A DNA stretch of 5,093 nt from Bacteroidaceae bacterium (GTDB lineage Bacteria; Bacteroidota; Bacteroidia; Bacteroidales; Bacteroidaceae), in contig JAFUNW010000039.1 in assembly GCA_017472905.1 (NCBI GenBank), forward strand, positions 1 to 5,093, read 5' to 3'. Below, in pieces: positions 1 through 5,093 of the stretch (its first letter is position 1; each line of letters starts with the position of its first letter). The notes under the pieces were generated by a model. That model made no database searches. It was not told the origin of the DNA and saw only the letters and a list, made by a program, of their open reading frames with translations. The position numbers were made by a program, and so were the translations under genes.

Positions 1-659
1 CTACAGACAAAGACTCCAGTATCCTATTGAGAAATAACAATTTGAAAGACTTGTTGTTACTCTACTCCTCCCGCCAAATGGAAATCATTGATTTCTATCC
101 AACAAATTCACCCCATAGCGAAACCATCATACGTGTTCCTCTTGTTGATAACATTTCTGAAGTTGACAAATATATAAAGAATACTCGATTAGCGAAACGA
201 ATGCCTAGCATTTGGACACAGACAAAGGGCTATCCGGTATGGATGATTCATTCAAGTAATCTTCTTTACCCATATCTAAAGTCTACGGATGAAAATAAGT
301 ACTTTCTCACAATTAGCGACAAGCAATTCATCTTCGGAACAGAACTAAATACAATAAGAGAATACCTCTTCGAAACAGATACACTAACCCGAGCGTCTGT
401 TTCACGTCCCTCCGAGAACCACGATTACTATAAATATTGTCTAAATGACTTAGCAGAAGAAGCGAACTTTACGCTCGTTGCTGATTTAAGTCTACTTTTA
501 GACAATACCATTTTAGAAGAAAAAGCTACCATCGTTCTCCCTTCATTTATCTTAAAGCAAGCCAATTTCTTCAAGAACTTCATGCTCTCCATCCAATTGA
601 TTCATACCCATGAAGAAACAAGTACAAACATTATATTCAATTACAAAGGAGCGAAGTAA
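1..659 (+). CDS. 3' part of an unrecognised protein (possibly DUF3352-like), 5' end outside the window
   Basis: The reading frame is open from base 3 to a TAA at 657-659 and gives 218 residues. There is no stop or convincing start before the left edge, so this is the C-terminal part of a longer protein. The TTG at 27 and the later ATG codons lie inside the open frame and are unlikely true starts. No membrane segment or catalytic motif is visible. The sequence alternates hydrophobic beta-like runs with charged loops. Its last part (LVADLSLLLD, then LPSFILKQANFFKNF, then NIIFNYKG) reminds me of large DUF3352-like Bacteroidetes proteins of unknown function, but this is from memory and weak. Base composition is lower in G+C than pheS: 20 of 60 bases in 1-60 and 21 of 60 in 541-600, against 28 of 60 in 3601-3660. 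It converges with the hydrolase gene. That it is a gene is likely; the family is uncertain. Confidence 0.75.
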   Translation, partial: TDKDSSILLRNNNLKDLLLLYSSRQMEIIDFYPTNSPHSETIIRVPLVDNISEVDKYIKNTRLAKRMPSIWTQTKGYPVWMIHSSNLLYPYLKSTDENKYFLTISDKQFIFGTELNTIREYLFETDTLTRASVSRPSENHDYYKYCLNDLAEEANFTLVADLSLLLDNTILEEKATIVLPSFILKQANFFKNFMLSIQLIHTHEETSTNIIFNYKGAK

Positions 660-674
660 AAACCAATCGGCAAA

Positions 675-1439
675 CTAATCTACAATAATTTGCATACCAT
701 CATAAGCAAGAAAAACTCCTTCCGGTAGAAGACGCTGTACTTTCTCATGAAGTCCTATATGATGGCTCATGTGTATCAAATAAGTTTGGCGTGGCCGTAA
801 TTGTCGGGCCAAAGCCAAAGCCTCATCCAATGTTTGATGCGTCATGTGCTCTTCCGTTCTCAACGCATTGACAATCAGGCACTCTATCCCGTTCAAATAT
901 GAAAGTTCGTTATCTGGAAGAGTCTTTAAGTCTGTAATGTAAGCCATTTTCCCTATCCGAAAACCTAAAATAGGCAATTTCCCATGCAAAACTTGAATCG
1001 GAAACACCTCTGTTTCACCTATTTTAAAAGGTATATGTGGAAAAATCTCAGTCAAGGAAATCAAAGGTACGCCGGGATATTTATGTTCCTTAAAGCAATA
1101 AGGTAGACGATTTTTCAAATCTGCCACAGTTAAACCATCGGCATAAACTGCAATGTCTCCAAATGCACAAAACGGTCGCAAATCATCTATTCCTCCGGTA
1201 TGGTCGTAATGCTCATGAGTAATCAATACAGCATCCAATGGAGCAAAAGAAACATAACGCAACATTTGCTCACGAAAATCAGGACCACAATCAATCAATA
1301 TGTGTTCCTTTTCCGTCTCTATCCAAGCCGAAGCACGCATTCGATTGTCTCGTACATCCGAAGAGGTACAGACTTCACACGAACAACCAATTTGCGGAAC
1401 TCCGGTTGATGTTCCACTACCCAGAATTGTTATTTTCAT
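675..1439 (-). CDS. PhnP-family MBL-fold metal-dependent hydrolase (probable phosphodiesterase)
   Basis: A complete 254-residue protein, close to the roughly 250 residues of E. coli PhnP. Seen in the sequence: an N-terminal GSGTSTGVP loop (7-15), a cysteine cluster C19-x-C21-x2-C24, the metal-binding signature HEHYDH (H75, H77, D79, H80), then H152, D170, H201, H223 and H226, and a C-terminal LAYDGM. In E. coli PhnP the equivalent residues hold a two-metal active site, and the three cysteines plus a late histidine hold a structural zinc. All of these appear to be kept. PhnP hydrolyses the cyclic phosphate diester made in phosphonate breakdown. No phosphonate gene is visible here, so the substrate of this homologue is unknown, and a cyclic phosphate or nucleotide phosphodiester is only a family-based guess. 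No signal peptide is seen, so it is probably cytoplasmic. The ATG overlaps the murB stop (ATGA), which supports this start and suggests coupled translation. Confidence 0.93.
   Translation of the reverse strand: MKITILGSGTSTGVPQIGCSCEVCTSSDVRDNRMRASAWIETEKEHILIDCGPDFREQMLRYVSFAPLDAVLITHEHYDHTGGIDDLRPFCAFGDIAVYADGLTVADLKNRLPYCFKEHKYPGVPLISLTEIFPHIPFKIGETEVFPIQVLHGKLPILGFRIGKMAYITDLKTLPDNELSYLNGIECLIVNALRTEEHMTHQTLDEALALARQLRPRQTYLIHMSHHIGLHEKVQRLLPEGVFLAYDGMQIIVD
1436..1439 (-). other. ATGA stop-start overlap between murB and the hydrolase gene
   Basis: On the minus strand the hydrolase start codon ATG (1439-1437) and the murB stop TGA (1438-1436) share two bases. The sequence just before it is CGGGGA, directly against the ATG and too close to act as a normal Shine-Dalgarno site. 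This arrangement is typical of translation reinitiation, so the hydrolase is expected to be made from the same transcript as MurB and to depend partly on its translation. Confidence 0.85.
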
Positions 1440-2503
1440 TCCCCGAAATTCACATTAATATTTACATCAAAATCCGTTGTATAACACTGAATAACATTCA
1501 CTTCCGGTTGAATGTCTATACCAAAGCGTTCCCGTATTTCACGTTGTATAGTCCTTGCTAAGGTCATCACTTCCCCACCGGTTGCATTACCCGTATTGAT
1601 TAATACCAACGCTTGTTTATCATGAACAGCAGCTCTACCTAGTGAACGTCCTTTCCAACCTGATTGTTCAATCAACCATCCGGCCGGAATCTTTACATGC
1701 GATTCATCAACCTCATAATATGGCATATTGGGATATTCCGCACAAATACGCTCAAACACACATTTGTCTACTACCGGATTCACGAAAAAGCTGCCGGCAT
1801 TGCCTAATTCTGCCGGATCAGGCAATTTTGCCTGTCGTATAGACATCACAGCGTCACGAACCGATTTCAACGTTACGGGTCGATCCGCCAACTCCGTACG
1901 TATATTACCATAATCTAAATAAAATGTCGGATTTTTCTGCAACCGATAGGTTACATGCGTAACGATATGCTGCCCACGCAATTGTTTCTTGAAAATACTG
2001 CTCCGATAGCCATAATTACAATCTTCACAACTAAACCGGCATCGTTCACCGGTATCTACTGCAAGAGTCTCAACAGAAACAATCAAATCTTTCACCTCCC
2101 GACCATAAGCTCCTATATTTTGTACGGCACTCGCACCTACCTCACCCGGTATAGCTGAAAGGTTTTCCATTCCTCCCCATCCTTGATCGACACAATAGGC
2201 AACCAAATCGTCCCATACCATTCCGGAACCGACACGAAGAAGCACTTCTTGATCATTTTCCTGTACGACCTCCAAACCCAATAAAGAAGAGTGAAGCACA
2301 ACTCCCGGAAAGAAATTACCTATAAACAACAAATTACTGCCTCCCCCAATATGTAACCAAGGTTTACCGCTCCATTCCGTACGAACGCGATGTAACAAAT
2401 CCCGTAACTCCTCGATTGTTTCATATTCCACCAATCGATAAGCCGTTACTTCCATACCAAATGTATGATAGGGCTTCAACGAACAATTGATATATTGTTT
2501 CAT
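1436..2503 (-). CDS. murB: UDP-N-acetylenolpyruvoylglucosamine reductase MurB, type I
   Basis: MurB reduces UDP-GlcNAc-enolpyruvate to UDP-MurNAc with NADPH and FAD, the second committed step of peptidoglycan precursor synthesis in the cytoplasm. The 355-residue protein is close to E. coli MurB (342). Visible motifs are HTFG (13-16), the FAD-binding IGGGSNLL (52-59), and SAIPGEVGASAVQNIGAYG (116-134). NYGYRSS (163-169) carries Y166 and the catalytic-site R167; GNAGSFF (234-240) carries the proton-donor S238; QPEV (332-335) carries E334. They correspond to E. coli Y158, R159, S229 and E325. The tyrosine-containing loop marks it as type I. About 17 residues follow the QPEVN motif, where many MurB proteins stop sooner. 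The ATG at 2503-2501 fits the family N-terminus, and no Shine-Dalgarno is evident. No TAnnTTTG box lies in the 47 bases upstream, so it is probably transcribed with the lipoprotein gene. Confidence 0.97.
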   Translation of the reverse strand: MKQYINCSLKPYHTFGMEVTAYRLVEYETIEELRDLLHRVRTEWSGKPWLHIGGGSNLLFIGNFFPGVVLHSSLLGLEVVQENDQEVLLRVGSGMVWDDLVAYCVDQGWGGMENLSAIPGEVGASAVQNIGAYGREVKDLIVSVETLAVDTGERCRFSCEDCNYGYRSSIFKKQLRGQHIVTHVTYRLQKNPTFYLDYGNIRTELADRPVTLKSVRDAVMSIRQAKLPDPAELGNAGSFFVNPVVDKCVFERICAEYPNMPYYEVDESHVKIPAGWLIEQSGWKGRSLGRAAVHDKQALVLINTGNATGGEVMTLARTIQREIRERFGIDIQPEVNVIQCYTTDFDVNINVNFGE

Positions 2504-2550
2504 GTATAGTATTTCTATATATTAATAAGTTGCTGGTTTCTACACTCTCA

Positions 2551-3399
2551 TTAATTGCTGACATCCTCATATTTCGTCATTTTCCAGGATTTTCCCTCTT
2601 TATCGAAATGAAATATTTGATATGTACTGCCTGACAAATCTTTTAATATCACTACTTTTTGCAGGGATTTCTCCAATTGCTTTTGACCATAATCGAGCAC
2701 CACCAATCTACCTTTCGGTAAAACAGGAGCAAAAGCAAACCACTGCTCCTTGTTGATAGTCGCTTCAATGATAGTGAATTCATCTTCCGAATCAACCGTA
2801 ACGAAAGTCAACGGATCTTCCAAACAACTGTTTTGATATACCGAATCATTAACAAATTGTGAAAAGAAACGCAAGAAATCAGAATTCTCGGACGACTTCA
2901 AAAAACAACTCTCTATGTTCTTCAGCGCCCAACGACCGTTCTGACGTATAAAACAATAGTTCTTCATCTGTTCGGTAAGAACATCTACATTACTTAATAC
3001 CACCTGATTGATGCTGGTATCCTTTTCTATTTCCATCTGCTCCTCATTATCAAAAAGCATCAGATAGAATTCATTTTCGGGAAATATCCGCTGATATATC
3101 CATTCACTTTTTTCTATTAAAGAATCCCCCTCGGCACAACGATGTGGTAAAGGAAAAATCGTTCGGTGGCGCTGAACATTCTCTTCCATCGCATATAAAT
3201 AAAGAAAGTCTTCAAACAACTTGTCTGCATTCAACGGGAAAGTATCCTGCTCCGACAACAGAGTATCGGCAAACTCTTGTAAAAGGAGTTGTTTTCTCAT
3301 TTGTCTGTTCTCCTTCTCGGTATCAGTTCCTTTCTGGCCCATACAAGCACAACAGAAAACAGCCAAAACCCAATAGATTATGCCTTTTATTCCTTTCAT
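2551..3399 (-). CDS. predicted lipoprotein with two similar halves, DUF4348-like
   Basis: A 282-residue protein with a lipoprotein-type N-terminus: K2 and K5, then a hydrophobic stretch 7-18 ending in CCAC, with C19 the most likely lipidated cysteine. The box is not classic because position -3 is C16 rather than leucine. The mature part is soluble and acidic, with no further membrane segment. Two halves look alike. Residues about 58-163 run from a helix-like LFEDFLYLYA and RTIFPL to a closing FIRQNGRWALKNIE. Residues about 173-280 run from DFLRFFSQFVNDSVYQN and DPLTFV to a closing FHFDKEGKSWKMTKYED. This fits Bacteroidales proteins annotated as DUF4348, recalled from memory. Function is unknown. 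The residues after C19 (MGQKGTDTEKE) do not match the acidic surface-export signal described for Bacteroides lipoproteins, so a periplasm-facing location is my guess. It is the first gene of the probable operon with murB, 47 bases downstream. Its own promoter is at 3460-3467. Confidence 0.85.
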   Translation of the reverse strand: MKGIKGIIYWVLAVFCCACMGQKGTDTEKENRQMRKQLLLQEFADTLLSEQDTFPLNADKLFEDFLYLYAMEENVQRHRTIFPLPHRCAEGDSLIEKSEWIYQRIFPENEFYLMLFDNEEQMEIEKDTSINQVVLSNVDVLTEQMKNYCFIRQNGRWALKNIESCFLKSSENSDFLRFFSQFVNDSVYQNSCLEDPLTFVTVDSEDEFTIIEATINKEQWFAFAPVLPKGRLVVLDYGQKQLEKSLQKVVILKDLSGSTYQIFHFDKEGKSWKMTKYEDVSN

Positions 3400-3459
3400 G
3401 AATCGTTATTATCTTTTTGTTTCTACTTTAAAATACTTTGTCGAATCAATCTTTTCGTG

Positions 3460-3467
3460 CAAAAGTA
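3460..3467 (-). promoter_or_regulatory. candidate -7 box of the promoter for the lipoprotein-murB-hydrolase operon
   Basis: Read on the minus strand the bases are TACTTTTG, an exact match to the Bacteroidetes -7 consensus TAnnTTTG. Transcription would start a few bases further left, giving a leader of roughly 50-55 bases before the ATG at 3399. No good TTTG -33 element is visible at the usual distance (about 3487-3492), which is common in this phylum. It is the only match I found on this strand between the two divergent genes. Confidence 0.6.
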
Positions 3468-3496
3468 CACCTTTTATTTCTATTTTTCCTACTTAT

Positions 3497-3537
3497 TTCG
3501 GTTTAAATAATTAACTTTGCACCGTTTTTAAACCGAA
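3497..3537. repeat. perfect 11-bp inverted repeat around the pheS promoter
   Basis: The left arm TTCGGTTTAAA (3497-3507) and the right arm TTTAAACCGAA (3527-3537) are exact reverse complements separated by 19 bases. The pheS -7 box (3512-3519) lies inside the spacer, and the expected start of transcription (about 3524-3526) abuts the right arm. Arm centres are 30 bases apart, about three helical turns. The placement suits a dimeric regulator's operator. A single-stranded hairpin role is less likely, because the left arm should lie upstream of the transcript. No regulator is known to me for this motif. Confidence 0.6.
3512..3519 (+). promoter_or_regulatory. candidate -7 box of the pheS promoter
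   Basis: TAACTTTG matches the Bacteroidetes consensus TAnnTTTG exactly. It predicts a start around 3524-3526 and a leader of about 35 bases, a usual length. No convincing -33 TTTG is seen near 3488-3493. The box sits between the arms of an 11-bp inverted repeat. Confidence 0.65.
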
Positions 3538-3545
3538 TATAATAA

Positions 3546-3550
3546 AAGGA
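3546..3550 (+). promoter_or_regulatory. ribosome binding site of pheS
   Basis: AAGGA lies 10 bases before the ATG at 3561 in an A-rich leader. It is the clearest Shine-Dalgarno-like site in the window and supports the chosen pheS start. Confidence 0.6.
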
Positions 3551-3560
3551 ACACATAAAT

Positions 3561-4580
3561 ATGATAGCAAAAATCGAGCAACTCCTTACGGAAGTTGAAA
3601 ACATGCAGGCTGAAAACGCCGAAGCATTGGAAGCTCTCCGCATCAAATATCTGAGTAAGAAAGGAGTCATCAACGAATTGATGGCTGATTTCCGTAACGT
3701 ACCGGCCGAGATGAAAAAAGAGGTCGGCATGAAACTCAACGAGCTGAAAAACAAAACCCAAGAACGTATTAATAGTTTGAAAGAAGCGTTCGACAACAAA
3801 GAGACTCTTCACAACGATTTGGATTTGACACGTACGGCTTATCCGATAAACATTGGAACACGCCATCCGCTTTCCATCGTCAAGAACGAGATAGTTGACA
3901 TATTCGCTCGTCTCGGCTTCTCTTTGGCAGAAGGTCCCGAAATCGAAGACGATTGGCATGTATTCTCTTCCATGAACTTCGCAGAAGATCATCCTGCACG
4001 CGACATGCAAGACACATTCTTCATTGAAGCTCATCCGGACATCATTTTGCGTACACACACATCGTCTGTACAAAGCCGTGTCATGGAAGTTTCTCAACCT
4101 CCCATCCGAATCATCTGTCCGGGACGGGTATACCGCAACGAAGCCATCAGCTATCGTGCACACTGCTTCTTCCACCAGGTAGAAGCCTTATACGTAGATA
4201 AGAACGTCTCTTTCACAGACTTGAAACAAGCTTTGCTACTCTTTGCCAAAGAGATGTTTGGTCCGGACACCAAGATTCGTCTGCGCCCTTCATACTTCCC
4301 CTTTACAGAACCTTCTGCCGAAATGGACATCAGTTGCAACATCTGTGGAGGAAAAGGATGTGCATTCTGTAAACACACCGGTTGGGTTGAAATTCTTGGA
4401 TGTGGAATGGTCGACCCCAATGTATTGGAAGCCAACGGAATTGACAGCAAAATTTATTCCGGATATGCGTTAGGTATGGGTATAGAACGTATCACCAACC
4501 TCAAATACCAAGTAAAAGACTTGCGTATGTTCTCTGAAAACGACATACGTTTCCTTAAGGAATTTGAAGCAGCAAACTAA
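3561..4580 (+). CDS. pheS: phenylalanyl-tRNA synthetase alpha subunit
   Basis: The catalytic alpha subunit of the cytoplasmic alpha2-beta2 enzyme that charges tRNA-Phe with phenylalanine using ATP. The 339-residue length is normal (E. coli 327). Residues 1-85 form the charged, heptad-rich N-terminal coiled coil that contacts tRNA. The class II catalytic core follows, with HPARDMQDTFF (144-154), THTSSVQ (165-171), motif 2 from GRVYRNEAISYRAHCFFHQVE (188-208), the phenylalanine-pocket FPFTEPSAE (246-254), and motif 3 GYALGMGIERI (301-311). A303 in that motif corresponds to E. coli A294, which sets pocket size, so wild-type specificity is expected. A C259-x2-C262-x4-C267-x2-C270 cluster forms a probable zinc ribbon that E. 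coli PheS lacks but many other bacterial PheS proteins have. The pheT beta subunit gene is not next to it; separate pheS and pheT are usual in Bacteroidetes. The start is supported by AAGGA at 3546-3550. Confidence 0.98.
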   Translation: MIAKIEQLLTEVENMQAENAEALEALRIKYLSKKGVINELMADFRNVPAEMKKEVGMKLNELKNKTQERINSLKEAFDNKETLHNDLDLTRTAYPINIGTRHPLSIVKNEIVDIFARLGFSLAEGPEIEDDWHVFSSMNFAEDHPARDMQDTFFIEAHPDIILRTHTSSVQSRVMEVSQPPIRIICPGRVYRNEAISYRAHCFFHQVEALYVDKNVSFTDLKQALLLFAKEMFGPDTKIRLRPSYFPFTEPSAEMDISCNICGGKGCAFCKHTGWVEILGCGMVDPNVLEANGIDSKIYSGYALGMGIERITNLKYQVKDLRMFSENDIRFLKEFEAAN

Positions 4581-4604
4581 AAACGTCTATTCGATACATA
4601 TACA

Positions 4605-4644
4605 CAAGCGCGGATTATGCATTTTCACGTATAACCCGCGCTTG
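4605..4644 (+). terminator. GC-rich hairpin after pheS, candidate terminator without a U tract
   Basis: CAAGCGCGG (4605-4613) and CCGCGCTTG (4636-4644) form a perfect 9-bp stem. After one A-C mismatch the stem continues through TTAT (4615-4618) with ATAA (4631-4634), then a G-U and a C-G pair, closing an 8-base loop at 4621-4628. The bases after it are CTGTAAAC, so the T run of a standard intrinsic terminator is missing. It begins 25 bases after the pheS stop and ends 32 bases before the transporter ATG. It could end pheS transcription, stabilise the pheS 3' end, or set the ratio of the two genes if they are cotranscribed. The stem is clear; the role is inferred. Confidence 0.55.
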
Positions 4645-4676
4645 CTGTAAACATCCCGAAACTCTCTATATAAAGA

Positions 4677-5093
4677 ATGAAAGACAAACTATTCACCAAA
4701 GATTATTACCTCATCCTTTTAGCCAATTTTCTACTATTCTTCGGCTTTTGGATTCTAATCCCCGTCATGCCCTTTTATTTACGGGAAACCTTTCTTTGTG
4801 GAAATACCATGATTGGCGCCATTCTTTCATGTTATACCATTTCAGCCCTCTGCATTCGCCCATTTTCCGGCTATTTGCTCGATTCCTTCGCTCGCAAACC
4901 TCTCTATCTGCTTTCATACTTCTTTTTTACAGCCATGTTTGTCGGATACATCTTAGCCGGTACACTCAGTATATTCATCATGGTGCGAATCGTACATGGA
5001 CTATCCTTTGGGACTGTTACCGTAGGGGGAAATACGGTCGTCATAGACATCATGCCGGCATCACGCCGAGGCGAAGGATTGGGGTATTACGGA
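4677..5093 (+). CDS. MFS-family transporter, N-terminal 139 residues, cut by the window edge
   Basis: An ATG at 4677 opens a frame with no stop through the last base, giving MKDKLFTKDYYLILLANF and onward. The major facilitator pattern is clear. Transmembrane helix 1 lies at about 10-33, helix 2 at 44-65, helix 3 at 76-97 and helix 4 at 98-120. The loop between helices 2 and 3 carries the MFS signature as RPFSGYLLDSFARKP (61-75), with D69, R73 and K74. Helix 4 carries RIVHGLSFG (104-112), the conserved Arg-x3-Gly-x3-Gly type motif. DIMPASRRGEGLGYYG (124-139) begins the loop into helix 5. This resembles drug or sugar efflux permeases of the inner membrane; the substrate cannot be told. No strong Shine-Dalgarno is seen, only AAAGA directly against the ATG. 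No TAnnTTTG box lies in the 96 bases after pheS, so readthrough from pheS is plausible despite the hairpin between them. Confidence 0.93.
   Translation, partial: MKDKLFTKDYYLILLANFLLFFGFWILIPVMPFYLRETFLCGNTMIGAILSCYTISALCIRPFSGYLLDSFARKPLYLLSYFFFTAMFVGYILAGTLSIFIMVRIVHGLSFGTVTVGGNTVVIDIMPASRRGEGLGYYG

Noticed and set aside
1200..1561. Two plus-strand open frames opposite the hydrolase and murB genes
   Set aside because: Both overlap well-supported genes on the other strand and show no domain, start signal or sensible composition.
2505..2519. Small inverted repeat TATAG-TATTT-CTATA just upstream of the murB start
   Set aside because: Only five pairs, four of them A-T, in an AT-rich spacer. 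Too weak to call a regulatory hairpin.
3424..3439. Direct repeat of TACTTT with a 10-base period in the lipoprotein leader
   Set aside because: Six bases of low complexity in an AT-rich leader are easily explained by chance, although the 10-base spacing was noted.
3434..3440. TACTTTG on the plus strand as another promoter box
   Set aside because: It is one base short of the TAnnTTTG spacing and lies more than 110 bases before pheS, where a better match exists.
3528..4175. Long minus-strand open frame of 215 residues opposite pheS
   Set aside because: It lies wholly across pheS and its leader, has no recognisable domain, and pheS itself is certain from its motifs. It is a shadow of pheS codon use.
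4151..4473. Open frames on both strands inside the 3' half of pheS
   Set aside because: They overlap the zinc-cluster and motif 3 coding region of pheS, which is fully conserved in its own frame.
3561..4580. Altered substrate specificity of PheS
   Set aside because: The pocket residue A303 is the normal alanine, and the FPF segment is intact, so nothing suggests an unusual amino-acid specificity.

Overview
The window looks like chromosomal core sequence from a member of the Bacteroidales (Bacteroides/Parabacteroides type). Three things support this. The two promoters that can be picked out have the Bacteroidetes -7 box TAnnTTTG. Most starts lack a strong Shine-Dalgarno sequence. The protein set (a lipoprotein resembling DUF4348 proteins, MurB, a PhnP-like hydrolase, PheS, an MFS permease) fits that order. 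I see no mobile element, CRISPR array, tRNA or rRNA, and no gene-free stretch longer than about 160 bases.

Layout: (1) Bases 1-659, plus strand: the 3' end of a gene that starts outside the window. It is an unrecognised protein, possibly related to large DUF3352-like Bacteroidetes proteins. (2) Bases 675-3399, minus strand: a probable three-gene operon read right to left. A predicted lipoprotein with two similar halves (3399-2551) comes first, then murB (2503-1436), then a PhnP-family metallo-beta-lactamase-fold hydrolase (1439-675). The hydrolase start overlaps the murB stop in ATGA. This operon converges on gene 1 with only 15 bases between stop codons. (3) Bases 3400-3560: a divergent promoter region with one TAnnTTTG box on each strand. 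An 11-bp perfect inverted repeat brackets the pheS box. (4) Bases 3561-4580, plus strand: pheS, complete. (5) Bases 4581-4676: an intergenic spacer with a GC-rich hairpin lacking a U tract. (6) Bases 4677-5093, plus strand: the first 139 codons of an MFS transporter that runs off the right edge.

The minus-strand operon joins a peptidoglycan-precursor enzyme (MurB, cytoplasmic) to a predicted envelope lipoprotein and a predicted cytoplasmic phosphodiesterase. A shared role in the envelope is suggested only by this arrangement. PheS is a housekeeping translation enzyme, and its partner gene pheT is not in the window.

I do not see a clearly new biological system here. The best leads are the perfect inverted repeat around the pheS promoter, the duplicated architecture of the lipoprotein, the coupling of a PhnP-like enzyme to murB, and the hairpin between pheS and the transporter.
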